From Laspinema palackyanum D2c (GTDB lineage: Bacteria; Cyanobacteriota; Cyanobacteriia; Cyanobacteriales; Laspinemataceae), in the NCBI RefSeq assembly GCF_025370875.1, contig NZ_JAMXFD010000009.1, forward strand, positions 62,001-126,000: a stretch of DNA of 64,000 bases. Direction: 5' to 3'. Under the pieces are notes generated by a model. The model did no database searches, was not told the DNA's origin, and was given only the letters and a program-made list of their open reading frames with translations. Below, piece after piece: positions 52,924 to 63,147 of the stretch. Position 1 is the first letter of the stretch. The number at the start of each line of letters is the position of its first letter. Made by a program: the position numbers and the translations under genes.

Positions 52924-53890
52924 AGAAGTGTAAGGATTGGCAAGTCTAGTTCCCTTTGGGCAATATATAAAGTTACCCCTAGGAAGGATTTTCCGTTAAG
53001 AAGCAGACGATCTAGGAGTGGTGATTGTCGGCAAGAGTGAAAATTTTCCGATGGGCGATCGACCAATTCTGCTATTCTCTCTCCTCGCTTATCTACTCCT
53101 AATGGATGATCCGGATGACCCCTTTCCAGAGGGGTAAAGGAGAGAGAGGAAAAAGGGATGGGACACGACTTGTAGCAGGCAATAATAAGAATTGTCGCTG
53201 TAAAAGACTTATATCATTTGTATCTAATACCCACCTACAAATCATCTACCTGTGGGATGAATTACTAATATTTTGTATTCCCAATCTTCCGTTTAACCCC
53301 GCCCTGTAACCCTCCTCTATCCCCTGCTGATATGCGATTTGCCGCTTCAGAGTTTTTATTATTTTTAAGAAGAAATTAGCTATTTTCTTGAAAAAATATA
53401 TCGAGTCCCTCGGCCAAATCTGGGAAGATTACTATAGAAATTATTTTTAACCGAGGTTTCCCTATCCCCCTGAGAGCGGCCATTCTAGCCGCTCCCCCAG
53501 TTTCGGAGAGCGTTTTTTTTAAATATATCTTAACCTTAGGTTAGCTTAATCTCTATTCCCCCCGTGAGTTGAGGGGCAATCTATCAAAAGAGGTAAACCG
53601 AGGTGATTTTTAAATTGACCCTAATCCGTCAACCCTCCTAGGGTAGAGAGGGTCTCATTTCCGCTCTTCTTGGATTCTAAATTACCCTCAAGCCTGGGCT
53701 AAGGCTACCCTACTTCACCCCGGTTTTCGCTTTACTTGCAGTCCAATTCTGTACCTGGGCTAGATCTTAACGCTCCGGTGAAGTCGTGAGGTTGAAGTTA
53801 GATACGAACCGACTTGATTTGTACTTAGTACCCAGTTAAGAAATGACTAAATTTAGGTTAGCTTTTATTGGAAAATAAAAAGCGATCGAG
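52924..53890. other. Large gene-free gap
   Basis: About 970 bp with no credible ORF (a 67-codon frame at 53106-53309 has no family features). It contains a hairpin GAGCGGCC...GGCCGCTC-like at about 53473-53496, the palindrome-like CTTAACCTTAGGTTAG at about 53528-53543, and a degenerate family A stretch near 53690-53720. The region may hold the promoter of the polysaccharide operon and the end of the RNase HI transcript. Confidence 0.4.
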
Positions 53891-54298
53891 TTAGGCTTGG
53901 TATTCGTCTATGGCTCGATTGGCTTCGGCGTCGGCTAAGGCGTTGTCTGCTCTGCGGACGTGTTCCGGGGGGGCGTAGCTTTCAAATTGATTGAGGAGGG
54001 ATTTTACTTGGTCATAGAGGGGTTTTAATTCTGGTTTTTTGACGCGGTATTGGCCGAGGAGTTGTTTGACCATCAGTTCACTGTCGGCGCGGAGTTGGAC
54101 GCGGGTTGCTCCCATTTCTAAGGCGGTTTCTAGGCCGAGAATTGCGGCTTGATATTCGGCTTGATTGTTGGTGGTTTCCCCTAGATATTTACAGACTTTG
54201 TTGAGGATATTTCCCTGTTCATCCAGGAGGACTGCACCGGCTCCAGCAGGGCCGGGGTTACGGCGAGAGGCTCCGTCGGAATAGATTGTGATATACAT
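53891..54298 (-). CDS. rnhA: Ribonuclease HI-family protein
   Basis: This 135-residue RNase H fold enzyme cleaves RNA in RNA-DNA hybrids. Metal ligands are visible: D8 in IYSDGASRRNPGPAGAG, E47-type glutamate in TTNNQAEYQAAILGLETAL, D71-type aspartate in RADSELMVKQL and the C-terminal D in ALADAEANRAID. It is the short cyanobacterial/archaeal-type variant that lacks the basic protrusion of the E. coli enzyme. The start is ATG 54298, with GGAGTC 9 bp upstream; the longer frame overlaps the next gene without resemblance. Confidence 0.85.
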   Translation of the reverse strand: MYITIYSDGASRRNPGPAGAGAVLLDEQGNILNKVCKYLGETTNNQAEYQAAILGLETALEMGATRVQLRADSELMVKQLLGQYRVKKPELKPLYDQVKSLLNQFESYAPPEHVRRADNALADAEANRAIDEYQA

Positions 54299-54410
54299 GG
54301 AAGATGACTCCTTTAGGGGTGAATGTGTATTGTACTGCAAAAGGGAGAGGCGATCGCAATAATTTGAGGCAGAATGAGATGGAGGGGTGGAGATGCGATC
54401 GCCCTCTGGG

Positions 54411-54875
54411 TTAGGGATATTCAACAATTAAGGGTCCATGAGGCAGCAAGCGGCGATCGGCATGGGCTTTTTTATTGAGGGCATGGAAAGAGGCAATGGG
54501 AATCTGTTCACTCACCGGCAATTCACTCAAGTTTTCCACTTCCCAAAATACCGCCCAGGTGCTTTTATCCAGTTGCGCTGAATCGGGGCGAAATCGCTTT
54601 TCTCCAGGATATCGACCCCGACGGGAAGGCAGGTGTCCTTGGTAGATGCCATGCCATGCGACGGACATCAGAAGGGGTTTATCGGAGTCAGGATGGGAGG
54701 GGTAGATAAACACTTCTACCGCTTGACCTTTTCTGATTTCATCCGCTTCCCGAAACAGTTCCCAGGCATCACTTCCGAAGACAACTTTCCCCTCGCGATC
54801 GCAAGTTTCCTTGCCGGAAATTAAGTGGGGTTCGGAAACAGGGGCCAGAATGGCAAAGGCTTTGGTGATGGTCAT
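54411..54875 (-). CDS. Conserved cyanobacterial protein, function unknown
   Basis: This 154-residue protein shows no membrane helix. Its recognisable features are WELFREADEIRKGQAVEVFIYPSHPDSDKPLL, GIYQGHLPSRRGRYPGEKRFRPDSAQLDKSTWAVFWEVENL and ASFHALNKKAHADRRLLPHGPLIVEYP. I have seen such sequences in other cyanobacteria without an assigned role. The beta-rich pattern suggests a small sandwich or OB-like domain, which is speculation. It sits 112 bp upstream of the RNase HI gene and may be cotranscribed. Confidence 0.6.
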   Translation of the reverse strand: MTITKAFAILAPVSEPHLISGKETCDREGKVVFGSDAWELFREADEIRKGQAVEVFIYPSHPDSDKPLLMSVAWHGIYQGHLPSRRGRYPGEKRFRPDSAQLDKSTWAVFWEVENLSELPVSEQIPIASFHALNKKAHADRRLLPHGPLIVEYP

Positions 54876-55010
54876 TTAATTTAACATCCTTAGATTTTCA
54901 GACTCAAGGGTTGTCAGGTTGTCGTCAACGAGTTTTTCGGATTCCTCAGATGGGTATTCAAAAAACTGAATTTTCGGCTAATCTCAGTTTACTGGCTTTC
55001 TGGAGAAACA

Positions 55011-55661
55011 ATGATATCCGCATTACTTTTTGATTTAGATGGAACCCTGTGCAACAGTGACCCCACTCACTTTGAAACTTGGGTGGAACTGTTGCGGGAC
55101 TATGGGATGGAGATTGATGAAGCCTTTTATCAATCCCGGATTACCGGACGGCTGACTGAGGCAATTATTCAAGATTTGTTACCCCAACTTTCACCGTCCG
55201 AGGGGAAGCAGCTTGCGGATGAAAAGGAAGCGCGCTTCCGCAAACTCGCCTTAAAACTGGAGCAATTGGCGGGGGTGTCCGATATTTTAGCCTGGTCTGA
55301 GGAACGGAAATTATTGCGATCGCTCGTCACAAATGCTCCCCCGAAAAATGTAGAATTCATGTTACAAGTATTAGGATTAACCGAGATGTTTGAGTCGGTA
55401 ATCTTAGCAGAAAATTTACCTGCTGGCAAGCCCGATCCGCTCCCTTATCGAATGGCATTGGAAGGATTAGGCATTTCCGCATCGGAGGCAGTCGCCTTTG
55501 AGGATTCTCCCTCGGGGATTCGGTCAGCGGTGGGGGCTGGAATTTACACCATTGGCATTGCCTCGACTCAATCGCCGCAGCATCTCAAAGATTTGGGTGC
55601 GTCAATGGCGGTTTCTGATTTCACCGACCCGGAACTGTGGAAGTTGCTAGAAACGATTTAG
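55011..55661 (+). CDS. HAD-superfamily phosphatase, beta-phosphoglucomutase-like
   Basis: This 216-residue enzyme has the nucleophile motif LLFDLDGTLCNSDP, cap domain to about 80, motif 2 SLVTNAPP, motif 3 lysine in LPAGKPDPLPY and motif 4 VAFEDSPSGIRSAVGAG. It resembles beta-phosphoglucomutases and sugar-phosphate phosphatases. The position directly before the trehalose genes, in the same direction (266-bp gap), would fit sugar metabolism, but no direct link is shown. A CATTGTTTT/AAAACAATG hairpin at about 55696-55727 lies in the gap. Confidence 0.85.
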   Translation: MISALLFDLDGTLCNSDPTHFETWVELLRDYGMEIDEAFYQSRITGRLTEAIIQDLLPQLSPSEGKQLADEKEARFRKLALKLEQLAGVSDILAWSEERKLLRSLVTNAPPKNVEFMLQVLGLTEMFESVILAENLPAGKPDPLPYRMALEGLGISASEAVAFEDSPSGIRSAVGAGIYTIGIASTQSPQHLKDLGASMAVSDFTDPELWKLLETI

Positions 55662-55927
55662 AGGGCCTTCTATTCCCTTCTAGGTAGGGGTTGAATTGCA
55701 TTGTTTTATCGCTCAAAAACAATGCAATGGTTGCCTCTGATACCGTTTAGCCGATACCCTCTGAATGCGCCTCTGAATGCGATGGTATTGTAAACGAATT
55801 TGCCCCTTAAATCTTCTCTCTTTAGAAAGATGCAACGTTGCCCTGGTTGCAGCAATAATCAGGATTGAGTTTAGTTGAGACATCAAGGGTCTATTCCCAC
55901 TCTAATCAGTAGGTTCTATTAAAACGT

Positions 55928-57763
55928 ATGACGGTTACACTAGGTTCTAATTATTTGGGGAACGATCGCTGTGAGTTTACAGTTTGGGCACCCACCCTTA
56001 AGAACGTGGCGGTGGTGATTGCGGGCGAGGATAAACAACGGGCGATCGCGATGGAACAGCAGGCGGAAGGATACTGGAAGGCGACTGCCGAAGGGATTAC
56101 ACCGGGCACTCGATATTTCTATCAGTTAGATGGGAACCTGATGAGACCGGACCCGGCGGCGCATTTGCAACCGGATGGGGTACATGGGGCCTCAGCAGTG
56201 GTGGACCCGAACGCCTTTTCCTGGAGCGATCGCAGTTGGTGTAACCTTCCTCTGTCCGAGTATATCATCTATGAACTGCACGTTGGCACATTTACCCCCG
56301 AGGGAACATTTGAGGCGATTATTCCCCGTCTCGGAGTCTTAAAAGAGTTAGGAATTAACGCCATTGAAATTATGCCCGTCGCCCAATTTCCTGGCGATCG
56401 CAACTGGGGATATGATGGCGTGTTTCCTTTTGCTGTCCAGAATTCCTACGGAGGACCGGATAAATTAAAAGAATTGGTAGATGCCTGTCATCAACAAGGC
56501 ATTGCCGTCATCATAGATGTGGTTTATAACCATCTGGGTCCCGAAGGCAATTATTTACCGGATTTTGGGCCATATTTTACCAATAAATATCGCCCCCTGT
56601 GGGGAGAAGCGATGAATTTTGATGAAGAATACAGCGATGGAGTTCGCAACTTTTTCATTGAAAATGCTCTCTATTGGCTGCGCGATTATCATATTGATGC
56701 ATTACGCTTAGATGCAATTCAAGCCATTTTTGAAATGGGAGCGCGGCCCTTTTTACAGCAACTTTCCGATGCGGTGGCGGACTTATCTGAGCAGGAAGGA
56801 CGAAAATTTTATATAACGGCAGAAAGCGATTTAAACGATGTTCGGGTGCTGCGTCCCAAAGAATTGGGAGGATATGGACTTGACTCCCAATGGTGTGATG
56901 ATTTCCATCACGTTCTGCATACCTTGCTGACCGGAGAGGATGACCGATATTATCAAGATTTTGGTCAGATTCAACAGTTGGTTAAATCCTTTAAAGAGGG
57001 GTTTGTTTATGATGGACAATATGCCCCTCATCGCAAGCGCAGACATGGAAATTCATCCAAAGACCAACCGGCTCATCAATTCATTGTTTTTTCTCAAAAC
57101 CATGACCAAACTGGAAACAGAATTGGGGGCGATCGGCTCTCTACTCTAATTTCCTTTGATGGATTAAAACTAGCGGCAGCCACCATTTTACTCTCTCCCT
57201 TCTTACCCTTTTTATTCATGGGAGAAGAGTATGGAGAAACCGCCCCATTTTTATATTTTGTCAGCCACTCGGACGAGGACCTAATCGAAGCCATTCGCCA
57301 AGACAAAGAAAAAGAATTTACACAGGGTTCGGAATCGGGAAAATTTAATAATCCTCAAGATGTTAATACCTTTAATCAATGCAAACTTAATTGGGAAAAG
57401 CATCAACAAGGTCAACATCAGATCCTCTGGAACTTTTACCGCAGGTTAATTGAACTGCGCCGCACCATTCCCGCCCTGAAAAACCGCAGTAAAGAAACCC
57501 TAGACTCTAGCTGCCTAGAAGCGGAAAATCTCCTGTTTGTCCGGCGATGGCATGACAATAGTCAAGTCTTTTATGTGATTAATTTCAGCAACAATATGGT
57601 CAAATTTGAACCCAATATTCCCGAGGGAAATTGGCAGAAAATATTAGACTCATCAGAAGAAAGTTGGAAAGGTTCAGGGGCGTCTTTACCGGATGTGATT
57701 CAACCCCAAAAATCTATCTCAATTCCCCCTTTAGCCGTTGCAGTTTATCAAATTTCTGGATAA
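55928..57763 (+). CDS. treZ: Malto-oligosyltrehalose trehalohydrolase
   Basis: TreZ (GH13_10) releases trehalose from maltooligosyltrehalose made by TreY. The 611 residues contain an N-terminal early-set domain (CEFTVWAPTLKNVAVVIAG) and the barrel with VIIDVVYNHLGPEGNYL, the nucleophile DALRLDAIQAIFEMG, the acid in FYITAESDLNDVRV, and VFSQNHDQTGNRIGGDRL with the transition-state HD. LPFLFMGEEYGE follows near the end. The arrangement treZ-treY-treH on one strand is known from desiccation-tolerant filamentous cyanobacteria. Confidence 0.95.
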   Translation: MTVTLGSNYLGNDRCEFTVWAPTLKNVAVVIAGEDKQRAIAMEQQAEGYWKATAEGITPGTRYFYQLDGNLMRPDPAAHLQPDGVHGASAVVDPNAFSWSDRSWCNLPLSEYIIYELHVGTFTPEGTFEAIIPRLGVLKELGINAIEIMPVAQFPGDRNWGYDGVFPFAVQNSYGGPDKLKELVDACHQQGIAVIIDVVYNHLGPEGNYLPDFGPYFTNKYRPLWGEAMNFDEEYSDGVRNFFIENALYWLRDYHIDALRLDAIQAIFEMGARPFLQQLSDAVADLSEQEGRKFYITAESDLNDVRVLRPKELGGYGLDSQWCDDFHHVLHTLLTGEDDRYYQDFGQIQQLVKSFKEGFVYDGQYAPHRKRRHGNSSKDQPAHQFIVFSQNHDQTGNRIGGDRLSTLISFDGLKLAAATILLSPFLPFLFMGEEYGETAPFLYFVSHSDEDLIEAIRQDKEKEFTQGSESGKFNNPQDVNTFNQCKLNWEKHQQGQHQILWNFYRRLIELRRTIPALKNRSKETLDSSCLEAENLLFVRRWHDNSQVFYVINFSNNMVKFEPNIPEGNWQKILDSSEESWKGSGASLPDVIQPQKSISIPPLAVAVYQISG

Positions 57764-57913
57764 AAATATCCCCGCATCTCTTTCCCAGGCAGGGCCTGGG
57801 AATGCCAAATTGGAGGCTCTGCCTCCTATCTACTCAAGCCTACAAAATATAAAATAGCTTGACGTTAGGAAAAACCTGACTCTCTTTCATTTTAACCAAA
57901 AACCAAGTCAAAC

Positions 57914-60709
57914 ATGAGAATTCCTCAAGCAACTTACCGAATTCAATTTAATTCTAAATTCCAGTTTGCAGACGCCGAAAAAATTGTTGAATATCTGGCC
58001 GATTTAGGAATTTCTGATATTTACGCTTCCCCAATTTTTAAAGCTCGTCAAGGCAGTACCCACGGCTATGATGTGGTAGACCCCAATCAACTCAATCCTG
58101 AACTGGGAACTCCAGAAGCATTTGAGTCTTTGATGGAAAAAGTCCAAGGGAAAAACCTCGGATGGGTTCAGGATATTGTCCCCAATCATACCGCGTATGA
58201 TAGTGAAAATTCCATGCTGATGGATGTCCTAGAAAATGGTGCAGCATCGGATTATTTTGACTACTTTGATATTGCCTGGAATGCTCCTTATGGCGATATT
58301 AGTGAAGGGGTTCTCGCGCCTTTGCTGGGAAATTTTTATCAAGAATGTCTAGAAAATGGCGAAATTCAGCTTCAATACGATGCCACGGGGTTAACCGTCC
58401 AGTATTATAGCCTAAAACTGCCGATTCGGATTGAGTCTTATGTGTCTTTTTTGACCCATAATTTAGGCAAACTGCGAAGAACCTTGGGGCGAAATCATCC
58501 TGAGTTTATCAAACTCCTGGGAATTCTTTACTTATTAAAAAGTATTCCCGCCGAAACTAAAGGGCGAGAACGGTATGATCAACTCACTTTTGTTAAAGGA
58601 TTGTTGTGGGAGTTGTATGACCAAAATCCCGATATCTGCCAATTTATCCAGGATAATTTAAAGGAATTTAATGGCACACCGGGAATATCTGAAAGCTTTA
58701 ATTTGCTGGAAGAGTTGCTGCGGGAACAAGTGTATCGCCTCACTTTTTGGAAAGTGGGGGCGGAAGAAATTAACTACCGGCGATTTTTTACGGTAAATGA
58801 ACTGATTTCCATGCGGGTGGAAACCCTGCGGGTGTTTCATGATACCCATGATTTAATTGCCAAATTGGTCAAAGAGGGAAAATTTACCGGGGTGCGGATC
58901 GATCATATTGATGGACTCTATGACCCTCAGCAATATTTAGAACGATTGCGAGAAAAATTAGGGGATATCTACATTACGGTGGAAAAAATCCTGGAAATGG
59001 CCGAAATCATGCCCTCAAATTGGCCAATTCAGGGAACCAGTGGCTATGATTTTATGAATCGGTTGAATGGGTTATTCTGTAACCGGAATACTCAAGACCG
59101 ATTTAGTGAAATTTATGGCAAGTTTACGGGATTAAATCCCAGTTACAAAGACTTGTTTTTTGAGAAAAAGCATCTGATTGTCGATCGCAATATGGCAGGA
59201 GATGCGGACAATCTGGCTCATTTGTTAAAATCCATTGCCAATCAATCTCGGGAGGGTCGAGATTTTACCTTGTATTCCCTGAAACGAGCGCTGGTGGAGG
59301 TGCTGGTGGCGTTTCCGGTGTATCGCACCTACATTAATGGGGAGGGGGTCAGCAGTCGCGATCGCCACTATATCAAAGAGGTAATTGCTCAAGCGAAACA
59401 GCTTCTGCCATTGCAGGGAAAAGAGCTTGAGTTTATTGAAAAATTAATGTTGCTGGAAAATGCCGATTATTTAACGGAAGAAGAACGAGAACAACGTCTC
59501 TATTCCGTGATGCGGATTCAGCAATGGACAGGACCTTTGATGGCAAAAGGGATTGAAGATACCCTGTTTTACGTTTACAATCGCTTAGTTTCTCTCAATG
59601 AAGTGGGCGGCGACCCGGCCCTATTTGGCCTAACTTTAGAAGAGTTTCATGAGTTTAATACTGAACAAAAAGAAACTTGGATTCATAAAATGAATGCCAC
59701 CTCTACCCATGATACTAAGCGGGGAGAAGATGTTCGCGCCCGAATTAATGTCCTGTCAGAAATTCCCGATGAGTGGGAACAGCACATTACATCCTGGCGG
59801 GAAATTAATCAAGGACATAAAACCAAACTCACGGATAAAGTCGTCCCCACTGCCAATGATGAATATTTCTTTTATCAAACCCTGTTAGGTGCTTTTCCCT
59901 TTGCCGAAAGCGAGTATTCTGAATTTATTCAGCGCGTTAAAGATTGTTCAATAAAATCGGTGCGAGAGGCGAAAGTTCACACCGCTTGGTTGCGCCCTGA
60001 TACGGCTTATGAAGAGGGATTTTTGGCCTTTATCGATGCAGTGATGCAACCGTCGCCTGAAAATCCATTTTTCCAAAAATTTCAGCCATTCCAACAGAAA
60101 ATAGCCGCTTATGGGGTTTATAATTCTTTAGCTCAAGTGCTGCTGAAATTGACCACTCCCGGCGTGCCTGATTTTTATCAGGGAACAGAATTGTGGGATT
60201 TGAGTTTAGTGGACCCGGATAATCGTCGTCCCGTGGATTTTGAGTACCGGATAGCCGCTTTAAGGGAGATTCGGACTCAAGCATCGGAGGATATTTTAGG
60301 TTTGATGAAGGGGGTGCTTTCTCATCCGGAATCTGGAAAGATTAAACTGTTTGCGATCGCCCAAATTTTAAAGGCAAAATCTCAGGCAATGGAACTGTTC
60401 CAAACGGGAGATTATCACCCCCTAAAATCGTCGGGAAAATTTAGTGAAAATGTGGTAGCATTTGCCCGATCGCTGGGGAATCAAGTGGCGATCGCGATCG
60501 CACCCCGCTTTCTCACTCATCTCATTCAACCGGGCACTCTCCCCCTGGGAGAAGTCTGGCAAGACACCCATTTAGAATTGCCTTCAGAACTCCCCTCCCA
60601 GTGGCAGGATGCAATTTCTGGACAACCCATTCAAACTGATGGCACCTTGTCCCTTGCCCAAACCTTAACCCATTTCCCCATCGCCTTGTTAATCAGTCAA
60701 ACCTCCTAA
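57914..60709 (+). CDS. treY: Malto-oligosyltrehalose synthase
   Basis: TreY (GH13_26) converts the reducing end of malto-oligosaccharides into an alpha,alpha-1,1 linkage. The 931 residues show IPQATYRIQFNSKFQFADAEKIVEYLADLGISDIYASPIFKARQGSTHGYDVVDPNQLNPELG, VQDIVPNHTA, GVRIDHIDGLYDP (nucleophile), ITVEKILEMAEIMP (acid), ATSTHDTKRGEDVRARI and VPDFYQGTELWDLSLVDPDNRRPVDF. It begins 150 bp after treZ. The gap holds hairpins such as GGAGGCTCTGCCTCC near 57811-57825. Confidence 0.95.
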   Translation: MRIPQATYRIQFNSKFQFADAEKIVEYLADLGISDIYASPIFKARQGSTHGYDVVDPNQLNPELGTPEAFESLMEKVQGKNLGWVQDIVPNHTAYDSENSMLMDVLENGAASDYFDYFDIAWNAPYGDISEGVLAPLLGNFYQECLENGEIQLQYDATGLTVQYYSLKLPIRIESYVSFLTHNLGKLRRTLGRNHPEFIKLLGILYLLKSIPAETKGRERYDQLTFVKGLLWELYDQNPDICQFIQDNLKEFNGTPGISESFNLLEELLREQVYRLTFWKVGAEEINYRRFFTVNELISMRVETLRVFHDTHDLIAKLVKEGKFTGVRIDHIDGLYDPQQYLERLREKLGDIYITVEKILEMAEIMPSNWPIQGTSGYDFMNRLNGLFCNRNTQDRFSEIYGKFTGLNPSYKDLFFEKKHLIVDRNMAGDADNLAHLLKSIANQSREGRDFTLYSLKRALVEVLVAFPVYRTYINGEGVSSRDRHYIKEVIAQAKQLLPLQGKELEFIEKLMLLENADYLTEEEREQRLYSVMRIQQWTGPLMAKGIEDTLFYVYNRLVSLNEVGGDPALFGLTLEEFHEFNTEQKETWIHKMNATSTHDTKRGEDVRARINVLSEIPDEWEQHITSWREINQGHKTKLTDKVVPTANDEYFFYQTLLGAFPFAESEYSEFIQRVKDCSIKSVREAKVHTAWLRPDTAYEEGFLAFIDAVMQPSPENPFFQKFQPFQQKIAAYGVYNSLAQVLLKLTTPGVPDFYQGTELWDLSLVDPDNRRPVDFEYRIAALREIRTQASEDILGLMKGVLSHPESGKIKLFAIAQILKAKSQAMELFQTGDYHPLKSSGKFSENVVAFARSLGNQVAIAIAPRFLTHLIQPGTLPLGEVWQDTHLELPSELPSQWQDAISGQPIQTDGTLSLAQTLTHFPIALLISQTS

Positions 60710-60799
60710 TTATGGCATAGCCGAGATGAAATTAACCCGGGTGAAACCCCCTTAATGCGGATTTATATAGCGGTTTCCCTACTTATGAGGTACATTTTG

Positions 60800-60826
60800 G
60801 GAGTGCGCGCATCTTGCTCGCACTCC
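60800..60826. repeat. Small inverted repeat between treY and treH
   Basis: GGAGTGCG...CGCACTCC surrounds CGCATCTTGCT. A possible -10, TACAAT, at about 60868-60873 lies further on, so treH may also have its own promoter. Confidence 0.5.
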
Positions 60827-60947
60827 TTAAATAGAGTCGCATTCCGACCAACTTTTTACAGGAACGCTACAATAGAAAAAGGTGCAAACTCTTAGCTGGA
60901 GTTGCCTGTTTTTTTAACTGCCCATTTAACATCAATTGGTGATAACA

Positions 60948-62477
60948 ATGTTAGCCGATGTCTTTCAACCCAACGAATTTCCCAGTCCCGAACGCATTGC
61001 CGCCATGCGAGAATATATCAAGAAAACCTGGAAAACCCTCTATCGTTCTCATGCTCATATTTTAGAAGCGGCCAAAGATGAAAAAATCGGCCATACCGAT
61101 GCCCAACGCTGGCCGATTTATATTTCTGCAATGGAGGATAAAGCCCGGGTAGAAGCTGAATTTAAAAGCGTTTTAAGTCCCGCAGAATTTAAACAAATTG
61201 AAGTGCTGAGATTACCCTCAGAAATGGACCAAATTACCGAACATGGATTGCTGTATCTTCCTGGGGATTATGTGGTTCCTGGAGGTCGGTTTAATGAAAT
61301 GTATGGATGGGATAGTTATTTTATCGTCCTGGGATTGTTACGCGATGGGGAGATAGAATTAGCGAAAAGTCAAGTGGATCAGCTAATATATCAAATTGAC
61401 CATTATGGAACGATTTTAAATGCGAATCGGAGTTATTTGTTGTCCCGATCGCAACCGCCATTTTTAACGCCGATGATTTTGGCGGTGTATGAGCATACCC
61501 AGGATCAAGACTGGTTGCGATCGCTCTTGGGGGCGGTAGAAAGTCATTACTATTACTGGATTGTCCCCCCACACTTAAATCAATCCACAGGACTTTCTCG
61601 CTATTGTGCCTTGGGAGAGGGACCCGCCCCAGAAGTGCTGGTGTCCGAAACCGATGCTCAGGGGCGAACTCACTACGATCGCATCCGAGAATATTATCGG
61701 CGATTTGAAGTGATGGCGTATGATGTGAGCTTGTATTACGACAAGGAAACCGATACCCTGACTGACCTTTTTTATAAAGGCGATCGCTCCATGAGAGAAT
61801 CCGGATTTGACCCTTCCAACCGTTTTGGTCCTTTTAATATCGATATTATTCATTACGCGCCCGTTTGTTTGAACGCGCTGCTGTATCGAATGGAACAAGA
61901 TATTGCCCAAATTTTGAAGATTTTAGGCAATCCACAACTGGCAGAATTATGGGATGAGCGCGCTCAAACCCGCCATCAGCTCATCGATAAATTCCTCTGG
62001 GATGAACCCTCCGGTTTGTATTTAGATTATAACTTCCGGACCAATGAACGCCGCCTGTATGAATTTGCTACCACCTTTTATCCCTTGTGGGTTGGACTTG
62101 CCTCAGAAAAACAAGCGCAACGAGTGGTAGAAAACTTGGAGTTATTTGAAGCCCCCGGAGGATTACTCACCAGTTCTCATGTCACGGGAAATCAATGGGA
62201 TGCACCCTTTGGTTGGGCACCTTTAACCTTAATTGCGGTGGAAGGATTGTATCGCTATGGGTATCGCAGCGAAGGCGATCGCATTGGGGGCAAGTTCATT
62301 AATTTAGTCACCCAAGAATTTGAAAAAACCGGCACGCTTTTAGAAAAATATGACGTCCTCTCCTGTTCGTCAGAAGTCTCAAACGAAATTGTTTTTGGAT
62401 ACAGTACCAATGAAATTGGATTTGGTTGGACCAATGGCTCAGTTTTGGAACTGTTAGCCGAAGCGAAAAAGATGTAA
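60948..62477 (+). CDS. treH: Trehalase (glycoside hydrolase family 37)
   Basis: Trehalase hydrolyses trehalose to two glucose. The 509-residue protein has both family signatures: PGGRFNEMYGWDSYF (near 112) and QWDAPFGWAPLTLIAVEGLYRYG near 415. Other GH37 segments are ERDRIREYYRRFEVMAYDVSLYYD-like and FIVLGLLRDGEIELAKSQVDQLIYQIDHYGTILNANRSYLLSRSQPPF. No signal peptide is present, so it acts on cytoplasmic trehalose made by TreZ/TreY. I chose ATG 60948; GTG 60936 is an alternative. It ends the cluster. Confidence 0.92.
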   Translation: MLADVFQPNEFPSPERIAAMREYIKKTWKTLYRSHAHILEAAKDEKIGHTDAQRWPIYISAMEDKARVEAEFKSVLSPAEFKQIEVLRLPSEMDQITEHGLLYLPGDYVVPGGRFNEMYGWDSYFIVLGLLRDGEIELAKSQVDQLIYQIDHYGTILNANRSYLLSRSQPPFLTPMILAVYEHTQDQDWLRSLLGAVESHYYYWIVPPHLNQSTGLSRYCALGEGPAPEVLVSETDAQGRTHYDRIREYYRRFEVMAYDVSLYYDKETDTLTDLFYKGDRSMRESGFDPSNRFGPFNIDIIHYAPVCLNALLYRMEQDIAQILKILGNPQLAELWDERAQTRHQLIDKFLWDEPSGLYLDYNFRTNERRLYEFATTFYPLWVGLASEKQAQRVVENLELFEAPGGLLTSSHVTGNQWDAPFGWAPLTLIAVEGLYRYGYRSEGDRIGGKFINLVTQEFEKTGTLLEKYDVLSCSSEVSNEIVFGYSTNEIGFGWTNGSVLELLAEAKKM

Positions 62478-62504
62478 AAAAACCGAGTGCATCTCATTGG
62501 GGTC

Positions 62505-62600
62505 GCCCTCACCCTAAATCCCTCTCCCAAAGTGGGAGAGGGACTTTGAATCCGGCTCCCCTTCTCCCCCTGAGCTAAGTCGAAGGGTTGGGAGAAGGGG
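62505..62600. repeat. Family D palindromic repeat plus Pro-rich palindrome
   Basis: CCCTCACCCTAAATCCCTCT, then CCCAAAGTGGGAGAGGG, is the same unit as at 33428-33469 in opposite orientation. A second hairpin CCCCTTCTCCC/GGGAGAAGGGG follows. The remaining gap to 62784 has no gene; it probably terminates treH. Confidence 0.65.
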
Positions 62601-62784
62601 TTGGGGGATGAGGGGGAACTGTCCAAACCGAAAAAGGGGTAATTGATGAATTACCCCTCTTTTTTATTTCAGGTATTCCATAAATCCGGGATGGATTGGG
62701 GATAAATTAAACCCATTACAAAATTTTAAAAGGCTACCTTAAAAAAGGGGATTTTGGGAAATTTTTATGCCATTTGCAAGAGGT

Positions 62785-63129
62785 CTAATCTTCTTTTTTC
62801 TCAACAACTAGGGTGAGACGAGCGACCATCGCGCCAATTGCGCCAACTGCTGCAACGACGGGAAATAATGCCACGCCAATGGTTCCCCCAACCACGCCCA
62901 CGGTGAGGGGAATTTCAATTAAGGTGTGACCCTCTTCATTTTTAATGACAATCCGTCGGGCATTTCCTTGTTGAATTAGTTCTCTAACTTTTTTTGTCAG
63001 GTCGTCTCCATTTAGTTTAAACTCTTCAACCCGAACGTTGGAATTAGTTTGCACTTCCGGGTCAATGGACCTGATAGGTTCTTGGAAAGGAGTTCCGATG
63101 GGATCTTCTGGACGAATAGGTTCAGTCAT
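62785..63129 (-). CDS. DUF4342-domain protein
   Basis: This 114-residue protein has a polar N-terminus (MTEPIRPEDPIGTPFQEPIRSIDPEV), then VRVEEFKLNGDDLTKKVRELIQQGNARRIVIKNEEGHTLIEIPLTVGVVGGTIGVALFPVVAAVGAIGAMVARLTLVVEKKE. The last part is a glycine-rich hydrophobic hairpin of the DUF4342 type, likely membrane associated. Function unknown. I start at the ATG giving MTEPIRP; MRGLVI at 63147 is an alternative. It stands alone. Confidence 0.75.
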   Translation of the reverse strand: MTEPIRPEDPIGTPFQEPIRSIDPEVQTNSNVRVEEFKLNGDDLTKKVRELIQQGNARRIVIKNEEGHTLIEIPLTVGVVGGTIGVALFPVVAAVGAIGAMVARLTLVVEKKED

Positions 63130-63147
63130 GATAACCAGTCCTCTCAA

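Noticed and set aside
53106-53309. 67-codon ORF in the large gap
   Set aside because: No family features, no ribosome binding site and a basic random composition.
53528-53543. Pho box (CTTAACCT-type repeats)
   Set aside because: A single half-site and its inverse, not the tandem direct repeats required, and no nearby gene.
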